From contig NZ_JAXCLE010000004.1 of NCBI RefSeq assembly GCF_037027585.1, forward strand, positions 155,501 through 219,500: DNA of 64,000 bases. Direction: 5' to 3'. Below are positions 8,580 to 16,744 of this stretch, one piece after another. The stretch's first letter is position 1; each line of letters starts with the position of its first letter. A program made the position numbers and the translations under genes. Source of the DNA: Solibacillus ferritrahens (GTDB lineage: Bacteria > Bacillota > Bacilli > Bacillales_A > Planococcaceae). Below the pieces are notes generated by a model that saw nothing but the letters and a program-made list of their open reading frames with translations, did not search any database and was not told the DNA's origin.

Positions 8580-9230
8580 ATGAGAGAAGTTAAACAAAAG
8601 CCTTCTCAAAAACCAGTTACACAAAAAAAATGGTTTTGGCCGGTTGTATACGGTGGTATGGCAGTAATGATTGTGGCCGTAATTTTTAGTTTTACTGCAT
8701 TATATGAAAGTCAGGAAGAGCAAGAATTGTTAAGTGAAGTATCTGCGCCAGTGGAAGAAACGATTATTCCAACATCTACAGCTCAAGAAACGTTAAAGTA
8801 TCCATTTAAAGAACAATACTTAAGTGAAGTGACAATTTTACAAGATTTTTATGATGTTACAAAAGATGAAGCAACAAGAGAAAATGCATTACTTGTATTT
8901 AATCAAGTATTCACAACATCAACAGGGGTATCTATTGCGATTAATAGCGAGCCTTTTGAAGTAGTTGCTGCAATGAGCGGTGAAGTAACGGAAGTAAAGA
9001 TGGATTCGTTTACGGGCAATATGATTACCCTAACACATCCAAACGGTATGCAAACGCGCTATAACTCAGTGGCAGATATTCTTGTAAAACAAGGAGATAA
9101 AGTTTCTCAAGGAGAGCCAATCGCTACTTCTCAAGAAAATGAATGGAATCCTACAGCAGGTATCCATTTACATTTCGAAGTTATTGAAGATGGGGTATTA
9201 GTGAACCCGAACAAATATTTATCCTTTTGA
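8580..9230 (+). CDS. spoIIQ: stage II sporulation protein Q (degenerate M23 peptidase)
   Basis: Forespore membrane protein that pairs with SpoIIIAH to form the channel/ratchet between forespore and mother cell. The ATG at 8580 is preferred (216 residues) because GAGGTG ends six bases upstream; an in-frame GTG nine bases earlier overlaps that site. One membrane helix (about residues 18-41) is followed by an extracytoplasmic LytM/M23 domain. The first metal ligands of active M23 enzymes (His and Asp of HxGxD) are replaced in 'STGVSIAI', while the later HLHFEV motif remains, so it is probably not an active peptidase. Context after spoIID supports the assignment. Confidence 0.88.
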   Translation: MREVKQKPSQKPVTQKKWFWPVVYGGMAVMIVAVIFSFTALYESQEEQELLSEVSAPVEETIIPTSTAQETLKYPFKEQYLSEVTILQDFYDVTKDEATRENALLVFNQVFTTSTGVSIAINSEPFEVVAAMSGEVTEVKMDSFTGNMITLTHPNGMQTRYNSVADILVKQGDKVSQGEPIATSQENEWNPTAGIHLHFEVIEDGVLVNPNKYLSF

Positions 9231-9372
9231 TTTCCTGACAAAATGGATTGATACAGAAATGTTTTTAGCAAGATCTCAACGATTCCTTCATTCTAACTCG
9301 AATAAATAAGAGCCAACTCACATAAGGTGAAATATTAAGAAAGAAAGGCTCTTAATCTTCATACCATAGTTG

Positions 9373-9426
9373 TCTGTGACACCTGTTGTATGAAGATATG
9401 CCTCTGGCAGTTGTCACAGATTTTTT
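9373..9426 (+). terminator. probable terminator after spoIIQ
   Basis: TCTGTGACA (9373-9381) pairs with TGTCACAGA (9412-9420), with extra CTG/CAG pairing inside, and is followed by TTTTTT. The loop is large (about 30 bases) and it lies about 140 bases beyond the spoIIQ stop. No gene is seen in 9231-9569 apart from this and the palindrome just upstream of spoIIID; GTCGC/GCGAC near 9452-9466 forms a further small hairpin. Confidence 0.6.
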
Positions 9427-9513
9427 AAGGAACTGAGGAAGTCAGCCTAAAAACGTCGCTTCGTGCGACAATGGCAAACTGACCCCACATCCTGTGAGCC
9501 TAAACTCAAAAAA

Positions 9514-9549
9514 ATCTGGACGCAATTACGCCGAGGCGTAATTGATATT
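9514..9549. repeat. palindromic element, copy A (spoIIID leader)
   Basis: A perfect 10-bp inverted repeat CAATTACGCC/GGCGTAATTG (9523-9532 and 9535-9544) with a 2-base centre, preceded by AAATCTGGACG. It ends about 10 bases before the spoIIID ribosome-binding site. A close relative lies in the same orientation directly upstream of ywqB (22407-22440, minus strand). Confidence 0.8.
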
Positions 9550-9569
9550 CGGGTAGAGAGGGAGAGGAC

Positions 9570-9836
9570 GTGCACGAACATATTCGGCAACGCTGCGTTC
9601 GATTGGGTGAACTGTTGGTAGAGACAGGGGAAACCGTGCGTGCACTCGCGAAAATGACGGGATTTTCAAAAAGTACTGTACACAAAGATTTGACAGAGCG
9701 ACTAAAACAAGTGAATGAACCACTTGCGCTACAAGTACAACAGGTATTATCCTACAACAAATCGATTCGCCATTTACGCGGTGGTGAAGCAACACGTAAA
9801 AAGTGGATATCTAAGCAACAAGAAAAAAGCATTTAG
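9570..9836 (+). CDS. spoIIID: sporulation transcriptional regulator SpoIIID
   Basis: Mother-cell DNA-binding regulator that modulates sigma-E genes and helps activate the sigK switch. 88 residues; GTG start preceded by GGGAGAGGA. The helix-turn-helix is at about residues 25-45 ('LAKMTGFSKSTVHKDLTERL'), and the basic C-terminal helix includes the near-invariant 'YNKSIRHLRGGEATRKKW' region. It lies between spoIIQ and mbl, as in Bacillus. The stop codon is embedded in the first arm of its terminator. Confidence 0.96.
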   Translation: MHEHIRQRCVRLGELLVETGETVRALAKMTGFSKSTVHKDLTERLKQVNEPLALQVQQVLSYNKSIRHLRGGEATRKKWISKQQEKSI

Positions 9837-9866
9837 GCTGTTTTTATAGCAACTAAATGCTTTTTT
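9824..9866 (+). terminator. terminator overlapping the spoIIID stop codon
   Basis: GCATTTAG (9829-9836, containing the TAG stop) pairs with CTAAATGC (9853-9860), flanked by A-run and T-run (AAAAAA/TTTTTT), giving a bidirectional-looking intrinsic terminator. Confidence 0.85.
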
Positions 9867-10027
9867 AAGTGATTATAAATCCATAATTATTCCATTAAAA
9901 TCCATTATAAAGGAAAAACCTTCCCTTAATATTGATGTAATTAAGTATTGTATATGATAAAATAACTAAGATAGAGATATAAAGATTCGTATACATGTTG
10001 AAATGGTCGGAAGGAGAATTACAAAAC

Positions 10028-11020
10028 ATGTTTTCAAAAGATATTGGGATAGATTTAGGTACTGCAAATGTGCTCATTCACTTAAAAGGTAAAGGGATTG
10101 TGTTAAATGAACCGTCCGTGGTAGCAATTGATAAAAAGACAAATAAAGTACTAGCAGTCGGTGAAGAGGCACGTCAAATGGTAGGACGTACCCCTGGGAA
10201 TATCGTCGCAATTCGTCCATTAAAGGATGGAGTCATTGCTGATTTTGATGTAACAGAAGCAATGCTGAAGCATTTTATTAATAAATTGGAATTAAAAGGT
10301 TTTCTTTCAAAGCCACGTATTTTAATTTGCTGTCCTACTAATATCACATCCGTTGAGCAAAAGGCTATTCGGGAAGCTGCTGAAAAATCAGGCGGCAAAA
10401 AAGTATATTTGGAAGAAGAACCTAAAGTTGCAGCAATTGGAGCTGGCATGGATATTTTCCAACCGAGTGGCAATATGGTCGTTGATATCGGTGGAGGTAC
10501 AACGGATGTTGCGGTGCTATCTATGGGGGATATTGTAACAAGCGAATCTATAAAAGTCGCAGGGGATGTATTCGACAATGATATATTGCAATACATAAAG
10601 AAAGAATACAAGCTGTTAATCGGCGAACGTACAGCAGAAAATATTAAAACAACAATAGGTACAGTTTTCCCAGGTGGGCGTAATGACTCAATGGATATCC
10701 GCGGTCGAGATATGGTTACAGGTTTACCGCGTACAATCGAAATTAATTCAGAAGAGATTGAGCATGCATTGCGTGAATCGATTGGGATGATTGTCCAAGC
10801 GGCAAAAGATGTGCTGGAAAAAACACCACCTGAATTATCGGCAGATATTATCGATCGAGGCGTTATTTTAACAGGCGGCGGTGCGTTATTGCATGGGATT
10901 GACCAGCTGTTAATTGAAGAGCTGAAAGTTCCTGTATTTGTCGCAGAAAACCCAATGGATTGTGTGGCAATTGGGACTGGAATTATGCTAGACAATATTG
11001 ATCGCGCGGTAAATAAATAA
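10028..11020 (+). CDS. mbl: MreB-like actin homologue Mbl, cell-shape protein
   Basis: Bacterial actin that organises lateral-wall synthesis (with RodA, MreC/MreD). 330 residues from the ATG at 10028, which gives the family start MFSKDIGIDLGTANVLI; an in-frame ATG at 9995 would add 11 unrelated residues, and AAGGAG lies 11 bases before the chosen start. The actin-type phosphate and adenosine motifs are clear: DIGIDLGTAN near the N terminus, 'MVVDIGGGTTDVAVLSMGD' mid-protein and 'ILTGGGALLHGID' near the C terminus. Its position between spoIIID and flhO identifies it as mbl rather than mreB. Confidence 0.95.
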   Translation: MFSKDIGIDLGTANVLIHLKGKGIVLNEPSVVAIDKKTNKVLAVGEEARQMVGRTPGNIVAIRPLKDGVIADFDVTEAMLKHFINKLELKGFLSKPRILICCPTNITSVEQKAIREAAEKSGGKKVYLEEEPKVAAIGAGMDIFQPSGNMVVDIGGGTTDVAVLSMGDIVTSESIKVAGDVFDNDILQYIKKEYKLLIGERTAENIKTTIGTVFPGGRNDSMDIRGRDMVTGLPRTIEINSEEIEHALRESIGMIVQAAKDVLEKTPPELSADIIDRGVILTGGGALLHGIDQLLIEELKVPVFVAENPMDCVAIGTGIMLDNIDRAVNK

Positions 11021-11092
11021 GTTAAATTACTAATAATTCTTTAATTTTTACCGATAAATTATAAATACAAACATTAATTAGAGGTGAAATGG

Positions 11093-11935
11093 GTGTTTAA
11101 AGGTTTTTATACAGTAGCTACAGGAATGGTTGCACAACAACGTAAAACAGAAATTCTAACAAATAATATGGCCAATGCAAATACACCTGGCTTCAAATCA
11201 GACCAAACGACAATCCGATCATTTCCGGATATGTTGATGTCTGCAGTAAATTCGACAACAATCCCTACCGAAAAGGGCTTTGCATTAAAAAAGTTGAATC
11301 CAGTAGGCGCGTTAAATGCCGGTGTATATTTACAAGAAACGATGCCTAATCAAGCACAAGGCCAAATATATTCTACAGGCCTAACGACTGATATAGCATT
11401 AATAAATAGCTCGTTACCAATTGACGAGGCTTCAGGTAATTCTGCTCAAATATTTTTCCGTCTGGAAAATGAAGATGGTGTAGAAAGCTATACACGTAAC
11501 GGGAACTTTACGATGGATGGACAAGGAAATCTAGTAAATGCTCAAGGACTATTTGTATTGGATTCGAATGGCGAGCGTCTGCAATTGACAAACGACAATA
11601 TTCGTATTAGTGCGGATGGTGCGATTTTTGACGAAAATGGTGTACAGGTTGGCACTTTAGGTGTCGCATTTTCTGAAAATCCAGATGTACTTGTTAAGCA
11701 AGAGAATGGTTTATTTAATACGTTGGATGGTGTTGATTTACCTTCAGCTTACGGTCAGGCAAATGTTCAGTTTGCAATGCAGCAACAGTATTTAGAAGGT
11801 TCAAATGTCGATGCATCAAAAGCAATGACAGACCTTTTAACAGCGTATCGCGCATTCGAAGCAAATCAAAAAGTGCTGCAGGCATATGATAAGAGCATGG
11901 AGAAAGCCGTAAACGAAATTGGACGCGTTAACTAA
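11093..11935 (+). CDS. flhO: flagellar hook-basal body protein FlhO (FlgF/FlgG type)
   Basis: Axial rod/hook-basal-body component. 280 residues from the GTG at 11093 (GAGGTG six bases upstream); an in-frame GTG at 11084 lies inside that ribosome-binding site. The N-terminal rod signature 'TEILTNNMANANTPGFKSDQ' and the C-terminal 'EGSNVDASKAMTDLLTAYRA' heptad helix are both intact. Paired with flhP 65 bases downstream, directly after mbl as in Bacillus subtilis. Confidence 0.92.
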   Translation: MFKGFYTVATGMVAQQRKTEILTNNMANANTPGFKSDQTTIRSFPDMLMSAVNSTTIPTEKGFALKKLNPVGALNAGVYLQETMPNQAQGQIYSTGLTTDIALINSSLPIDEASGNSAQIFFRLENEDGVESYTRNGNFTMDGQGNLVNAQGLFVLDSNGERLQLTNDNIRISADGAIFDENGVQVGTLGVAFSENPDVLVKQENGLFNTLDGVDLPSAYGQANVQFAMQQQYLEGSNVDASKAMTDLLTAYRAFEANQKVLQAYDKSMEKAVNEIGRVN

Positions 11936-12000
11936 ATAAGGAAATGGTAAATGATTTTCATTAACCGTTGAATTTTCGTATAATAGGGAGGTACTAGATA

Positions 12001-12840
12001 ATGTTACGTACAATGATGACTGCGACAAATACATTGTCACAAGTTCAACAGCAACTAGATACAATCAGTTCAAATATTGCAAATAGTAATACGCATGGTT
12101 ATAAAGCACAGCAAGCGAATTTTTCTGAAATGCTTTATCAACAGTTTAATAACGATGAATATGACCGTACTGTAAGGGATACACCTGTAGGCATTCGTTA
12201 TGGTGTCGGGGCACAAATTGGTCAAATCCAATCAAACCAGGCACAAGGTTCAATTCAATTGACAGAACGTGATTTGGATTTTGCTTTAACAACGAAAAAC
12301 CAATACTTTAATGTATTGATGCAAAATGATGCAGGTGACGTACGTACTGCCTATACACGTAACGGTAGCTTTTATGTAACTCCTACAGAAGCTGGAATTG
12401 TCACACTAGTGAACAGTGACGGATACCAAGTAGCAGATGCAAACGGTCAGCCGATTACATTCCCAGATGATGTGACACAGTTTACGATGGATTCGGATGG
12501 CACTTTAGTGGCAAACTATGATAATGGTGCAACCTTAACTTTCCAATTAGGTATTTCATCATTGCAAAAACCACAAGTAATGGAAAAATTACAGGGTGGG
12601 ACATATATTGGTTTACCAGAAAACCTGGACGAGCTTGGATTTACACAGGCACAAGTGCTAACGGATTTACAAGGAGCAAATCGTCAAGTAGGTATACAAA
12701 AAGGTGCGCTTGAAATGTCGAACGTAGATTTATCGCAAGAGATGACAAATCTGATACAGGCACAGCGCTCATATCAATTTAATACACGTGCGGTAACCAT
12801 TGCAGACCAAATGCTTGGATTAATTAACGGCATTCGCTAA
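12001..12840 (+). CDS. flhP: flagellar hook-basal body protein FlhP (FlgG type)
   Basis: Second rod-type axial protein, 279 residues, paralogous to FlhO. It has 'QLDTISSNIANSNTHGYKAQ' near the N terminus and 'SNVDLSQEMTNLIQAQRSYQ' at the C terminus, the two coiled-coil segments that pack in the basal-body core. GGGAGG precedes the ATG. No other flagellar gene is present in the window; the flhO-flhP pair normally sits apart from the main fla/che operon. Confidence 0.92.
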   Translation: MLRTMMTATNTLSQVQQQLDTISSNIANSNTHGYKAQQANFSEMLYQQFNNDEYDRTVRDTPVGIRYGVGAQIGQIQSNQAQGSIQLTERDLDFALTTKNQYFNVLMQNDAGDVRTAYTRNGSFYVTPTEAGIVTLVNSDGYQVADANGQPITFPDDVTQFTMDSDGTLVANYDNGATLTFQLGISSLQKPQVMEKLQGGTYIGLPENLDELGFTQAQVLTDLQGANRQVGIQKGALEMSNVDLSQEMTNLIQAQRSYQFNTRAVTIADQMLGLINGIR

Positions 12841-12865
12841 GCAGTATTTCTAAGGGAGAAAAATT

Positions 12866-13156
12866 ATGACAAAAGAGCTAGATAGACGAGTTGTACAACA
12901 AGAGCCTCCAGCAAAAAAGACGAGACGTAGGTTAAGAGAAGTTTCTGAGCCAAACACGGATCAGCCTGCTCGCTGGGTCCGACTTCGTCTAATTCCCATT
13001 TGGCTTCGAATAATAGTTGTCTTCCTTCTCTTTGGTATCGCAACAATTGTAGGGCTAATTGTTGGCTATAGTATCATAGGAGATGGCGCTACATCGGATG
13101 TTTTAAAAGGGGATACATGGCAGCATCTTCTCAATATTATCAATGGGAAAGAGTAG
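12866..13156 (+). CDS. small membrane protein, EpuA / 'RNA polymerase beta subunit' family
   Basis: 96 residues: a charged, Arg/Lys-rich N-terminal half (about 1-45), the signature 'ARWVRLRLIPIWLRIIVVFL' leading into a single membrane helix (about 48-70), then a short outside tail. This architecture matches the EpuA-type family (PF11772), usually mis-named as an RNA polymerase beta subunit; it is a membrane protein of unknown role. It follows flhP by 25 bases with AAGGGAG before the ATG and probably shares its transcript. The family match is from memory of its architecture, not a search. Confidence 0.75.
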   Translation: MTKELDRRVVQQEPPAKKTRRRLREVSEPNTDQPARWVRLRLIPIWLRIIVVFLLFGIATIVGLIVGYSIIGDGATSDVLKGDTWQHLLNIINGKE

Positions 13157-13328
13157 GGGATTGTCGGGAAGGTCATTACCGAACGATCCCTTTACAACGA
13201 AAAAGTAAATGCGGAAAAGCTGCAAAAAATCATGCGCTTTTCTTCCATGCTTTCGTTGATTTATTGATCCATACATAATTGGTAACATTTTTATACATAA
13301 TATTATAGAGTAAATGAGGGGGATTATT

Positions 13329-13766
13329 TTGTTAAACTCAGAACAAATTCAAAATATATTACCACACCGTTATCCGTTTTTACTAGTAGATCGTATTCTT
13401 GAAATAGAAGAAGGAAAGCGTGCACTAGGTTTAAAAAATGTTTCGATAAATGAAGAATTTTTCAACGGTCATTTCCCTGGCTACCCGGTTATGCCGGGGG
13501 TATTAATTGTCGAGGCATTAGCACAAGTAGGCGGCGTTGCTCTATTAAATGCACCACAATTTAAAGGAAGACTTGTTTTCTTAACAGGTATAGATAATTG
13601 TCGTTTTAAACGACAAGTTGTACCGGGCGATCAATTAAAGCTAGAAGTGGAATTTATAAAATTGCGTGGGCAAATGGGTAAAGGTCGCGGTATTGCTACT
13701 GTAGACGGCGAACTTGTATGCGAATGTGAGATTTTGTTTGCGATCGGACCAGAACAGCCAAAGTAA
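13329..13766 (+). CDS. fabZ: 3-hydroxyacyl-[acyl-carrier-protein] dehydratase FabZ
   Basis: Dehydrates 3-hydroxyacyl-ACP in fatty-acid elongation. Start placed at TTG 13329, seven bases after GAGGGGG, giving 145 residues; an in-frame ATG at 13314 has no ribosome-binding site. The catalytic His is in 'LPHRYPFLLVDRI' and the Glu in 'GHFPGYPVMPGVLIVEALAQ', both intact within the hot-dog fold. It lies downstream of the mbl/flhO/flhP block as ywpB does in Bacillus. A terminator follows. Confidence 0.96.
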   Translation: MLNSEQIQNILPHRYPFLLVDRILEIEEGKRALGLKNVSINEEFFNGHFPGYPVMPGVLIVEALAQVGGVALLNAPQFKGRLVFLTGIDNCRFKRQVVPGDQLKLEVEFIKLRGQMGKGRGIATVDGELVCECEILFAIGPEQPK

Positions 13767-13804
13767 GCCATTTGCATTTATAACTTAAAGATTATAAAAT
13801 ATAA

Positions 13805-13834
13805 AGGTTGAACAAATTATTCAACCTCTTTTTT
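13805..13834 (+). terminator. intrinsic terminator of fabZ
   Basis: AGGTTGAA/TTCAACCT stem (13805-13812 and 13820-13827) with a 7-base loop, followed by CTTTTTT. Confidence 0.9.
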
Positions 13835-13958
13835 ACAAAATTTTAACAAATTACGCAATTAGAGAGATTATTGCAAGTTACCCCTTTTTTATGGAAGTTT
13901 CAAACACTCATATACAATGAGCGAAGTTCGGCTTTAAACGTAGGAGGTTTTAAAATAG

Positions 13959-14342
13959 ATGTATAAACAACTGTCTTCAGGCGTAAAAATTAGCATTACA
14001 CGATCAATATCGACGTCGTTTGAAGCTTATTTAGCAAGCATTGGTTGGGATGAGGAAAAGTTTTCAATGGAAGACTACATGGCCAGCTGGCAAAATTATT
14101 TTAAGGAAAATGCGGCATGGATTGATAAGATCCCAGCAGACATTTTACTGAGCACAGAATTCCATGAAGAAATTGCAAAGAAAATGGACGAGGTCATTTC
14201 AAAAATTTTAAATGAAGAGCCAACAGAAAAGCAAAAAAAAGAAATTGCTAAATTACAGAAAAAATTAGGAACAAATTTCAAATTTGACTGTAAAGCAGAA
14301 GCCGCTTATGTTGAACAGCTTTTAAAAGATAAATTAAAATAA
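13959..14342 (+). CDS. hypothetical protein, 127 residues
   Basis: I do not recognise a family. The protein is soluble, predominantly helical and charged, with Trp-containing segments in the first half ('SIGWDEEKFSMEDYMASWQN') and a Lys/Glu-rich second half likely to form helices or a short coiled coil. No signal peptide or membrane segment. TAGGAGG lies 12 bases upstream of the ATG, which supports real translation. It stands alone between the fabZ terminator and the lipoprotein gene, with no terminator of its own seen. Confidence 0.75.
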   Translation: MYKQLSSGVKISITRSISTSFEAYLASIGWDEEKFSMEDYMASWQNYFKENAAWIDKIPADILLSTEFHEEIAKKMDEVISKILNEEPTEKQKKEIAKLQKKLGTNFKFDCKAEAAYVEQLLKDKLK

Positions 14343-14453
14343 CCAAAATTTTTTGTAGGATAGATCCTTCTTTTCCCGGGCAATCTATGTACGATCACAT
14401 GAGGACATGATGTGATTGATCAATGATTGCATACGGAGAGGAGGGATTTTTTT

Positions 14454-14816
14454 ATGCGAAAATCATTATTATTAGCAATTTCACTTGGGTCGGCGTTATT
14501 TTTAGCGGCGTGTAACAACGATGATAACGCTCAAAATGGCAATACTCCAGCGGGCGATGTCAAAAATGGTGTTAATGATGTAATGGATGATACACGTGAC
14601 GTCATTGATGATACGGTTGACACGGTCGATCCGAATGCCAAAAACGGGCAAACAAATGAAAGTACAATGGACAACAATGCCAATGTACCGAATGGCTCAA
14701 GCGGTCCAAATGGTGATAACGGTGTAACTGCACCAGGTGCACCATCCGTAAACCAGGAAGATATCATTGAGGATCGAAAAGACCGAGATGATAAAGACAA
14801 GATAGACAATCAATAA
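14454..14816 (+). CDS. small Asp/Asn-rich lipoprotein
   Basis: 120 residues. Start at the ATG at 14454, preceded by GGAGAGGAGGG. A type II signal peptide ends in a lipobox (LFLAAC, Cys about residue 20), so the mature protein should be lipid-anchored on the outer face of the membrane. The rest is low complexity: Asn, Asp, Gly and Pro with repeated VDD/DDT(R/V)D segments, ending in a charged Asp/Lys/Arg tail. No catalytic domain is visible. Function unknown; such acidic linker-like lipoproteins occur in several spore formers. A strong terminator follows 10 bases after the stop. Confidence 0.85.
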   Translation: MRKSLLLAISLGSALFLAACNNDDNAQNGNTPAGDVKNGVNDVMDDTRDVIDDTVDTVDPNAKNGQTNESTMDNNANVPNGSSGPNGDNGVTAPGAPSVNQEDIIEDRKDRDDKDKIDNQ

Positions 14817-14825
14817 TTAAAAAGA

Positions 14826-14857
14826 ACCAGCGTTCAATTTGGACGCTGGTTTTTTTT
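14826..14857 (+). terminator. intrinsic terminator of the lipoprotein gene
   Basis: ACCAGCGT/ACGCTGGT stem (14826-14833 and 14843-14850) with a 9-base loop, then seven T. Confidence 0.93.
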
Positions 14858-14884
14858 AGGGACGAGTGAGAATTTGGGGTTTAT

Positions 14885-15606
14885 TCGCCACATTGGATCG
14901 ATAATTGACAAGTGTTCAGTATTATCAGCTTGGTATTGAAAAGGGTCGCTATACAATAACTTTGAATTGAAATTTGCCACTTTTATCAATTTAAACGCCA
15001 CTCTTGGGTCGATATTCGACAAATCCTCTGAAATATTCGTCACTTAGGATTAGATAATCGCCACTTCAGCCTCGATAATCGTCAAATAGAAAAATAATCG
15101 CCACTTAGGATCATATATTCGTCACTTAATGAATTTTATTATCCGCTTGATATTGAAAAGTGTCGCTATACAATAACCTTAAGCTGAAATTCGCCACTTT
15201 TATCAATTTAATCGCCACTCTTGGGTCGATATTCGACAAATCCTCTGTGATATTCGTCACTTAAGATTAGATAATCGCCACTTCAGCCTCGTTAATCGTC
15301 AAATAGAAAAATATTCGCCACTTAGGATCATATATTCGTCACTTAATGAATTTTATTATCCACTTAATATTGAAAAGGGTCGCTATACAATAACCTTAAC
15401 TAGAAATTCGCCACTTTTATCAATTTAATCGCCACTCTTGGGTCGATATTCGACAAATCCTCTGAAATATTCGTCACTTAGGATTAGATAATCGCCACTT
15501 CAGCCTCGATAATCGTCAAATAGAAAAATAATCGCCACTTCAACCATGATATTCGTCAAATCCTCTGTCATATTCGTCACTTAAGATAAAATATCCGCCA
15601 CCTACA
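14885..15606. repeat. non-coding array of ~21-bp elements in 217-bp higher-order units
   Basis: On the minus strand the array is a series of degenerate elements with core TGRCGAWTA (for example AGTGGCGAATAT, AGTGACGAATAT, TTTGACGATTAT), each followed by about 9-10 variable bases, so cores recur about every 21 bp. Superimposed is a 217-bp unit: the block starting TATTGAAAAG begins at 14934, 15151 and 15368. Units 1 and 2 are complete and nearly identical; unit 3 diverges after about 175 bp into other 21-bp elements. Stops occur in all frames, so it is not coding. It fills the convergent gap between the lipoprotein and NERD genes. A second, shorter array lies at 23389-23574. Confidence 0.92.
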
Positions 15607-15610
15607 GAAG

Positions 15611-16579
15611 TTACTGAATGTGTACCTTTCGCACTCTTTTTTCTTCCCATTGTAAAATGTCTTCGGGAATAATATAATAAGTTCCTTTTTTCGTACCATG
15701 GCGCTCGAGGCCGAGTCGTACTAAAAGTTTTGAAGCAGCTTGGATACTTTGAATTCCGAAAAACTCACGGAACTGCTGATTAGTAATTTTTTCGCTAATT
15801 AAAATACGGTAATGATGGAGTGTTTCGAAGAGGGCAGAACGACTTTTTAACTTGCAAAAATTGCAAATAAATAAACCATAATGATAATGCATCGTATTTT
15901 CAAAGTTACACTGTTTACAGAGGACGCCTTTACGAAGTCGATTCGAGCTGATGAAACGGCGTGGAGGAAGGGGCTTATAAAGTTGATTAAGTTTTGCAAT
16001 AATAACATTAATGTTAGCGTTTGATTTTGATGTATTGCGATATAGATTTTCAATAAAGCTCGGGACACCGCTAATATGGAAAATAGGGAAACTGTCCAGT
16101 GATTCATCCAACATCGCTTGGAAATTTGCAATGACAACAGCAAAATAAACTGGAATATTAATTTGCCATTTTCTCAAACATTGTTCCAAAAATAGCTGGT
16201 GACGGTATACTTGATCAAGCGGATTACGGAAGTTTTCGCGCTTGTCGTTATGGATGCGGAAAAATTCATGTTGTCCAGGTTTGTAGAATAATGTGCCGGA
16301 TAGTTGCTTTACTTCAAAAATCAAAATAAAGAATGGAGTAATTAAAATTGCATCCATTTGGTGTGAAAAGCCATTTTCATTCATACATTCGAAATTATAA
16401 ATTATGTGATAATCCGTTTTAAAGAAATAATCAGAAAGAGTTTGCTTTAGCTTCACTTCACCTGATAATCCCGCCTCCAACCGATAAAACTCCTGCTGAA
16501 TTGAACTTACCTCATAGTCATCTGGTAAAATTCGTTTCATTAAGGTTTCTGTATAAAGATAATGTTTTGATTTTTGCAC
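15611..16579 (-). CDS. NERD-domain protein with C-terminal zinc-ribbon-like motif
   Basis: 322 residues. The NERD (nuclease-related) domain occupies about residues 35-150, with the restriction-endonuclease-like core D76 ('HQMDAILIT') and E89-x-K91 ('IFEVKQLSG') intact, so nuclease activity is plausible. A four-cysteine motif follows (Cys221, Cys224, Cys239, Cys242), likely binding zinc, then a C-terminal region that resembles a winged helix. NERD proteins are widespread in Gram-positives but their substrates are mostly undefined. It is convergent with the lipoprotein gene across the repeat array and co-directional with ywpF. Confidence 0.88.
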   Translation of the reverse strand: MQKSKHYLYTETLMKRILPDDYEVSSIQQEFYRLEAGLSGEVKLKQTLSDYFFKTDYHIIYNFECMNENGFSHQMDAILITPFFILIFEVKQLSGTLFYKPGQHEFFRIHNDKRENFRNPLDQVYRHQLFLEQCLRKWQINIPVYFAVVIANFQAMLDESLDSFPIFHISGVPSFIENLYRNTSKSNANINVIIAKLNQLYKPLPPRRFISSNRLRKGVLCKQCNFENTMHYHYGLFICNFCKLKSRSALFETLHHYRILISEKITNQQFREFFGIQSIQAASKLLVRLGLERHGTKKGTYYIIPEDILQWEEKRVRKVHIQ

Positions 16580-16713
16580 TGACTACACCTCCACCATAAA
16601 TATACGATGTGTGAAATTTATTTACAAATTACACCAAAAGTGCAATTTTAAACATATTTCTAAAGTAAATTGCTGTTTACACTTATCTGTACATACCAAA
16701 TATTCATTTCCAC

Positions 16714-16744
16714 AAAAAAAGTACGGCATCAAGTACCGTACTTT
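16714..16744 (-). terminator. terminator overlapping the ywpF stop region
   Basis: On the minus strand AAAGTACGG/CCGTACTTT (16736-16744 and 16718-16726) with a 9-base loop and a T-run. The stem begins at the last base of the TGA stop codon. Confidence 0.85.

Noticed and set aside
10174..10995. 273-codon minus-strand open frame opposite mbl
   Set aside because: Antisense shadow of a conserved gene with highly biased codons; Ser/Ile/Thr-rich and without recognisable features.
13157..13190. Hairpin after the EpuA-like gene as terminator
   Set aside because: Only an 8-bp stem with a G-U pair and no U-run; fabZ may be read through from upstream.
14834..15043. Minus-strand open frame with a roughly seven-residue periodicity inside the repeat array
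   Set aside because: The periodicity is a by-product of the 21-bp repeats; the frame closes in the neighbouring repeat units and has no ribosome-binding site.
14885..15606. CRISPR array
   Set aside because: The repeated part is short and degenerate, the intervening parts themselves recur in the 217-bp units, and there are no cas genes.
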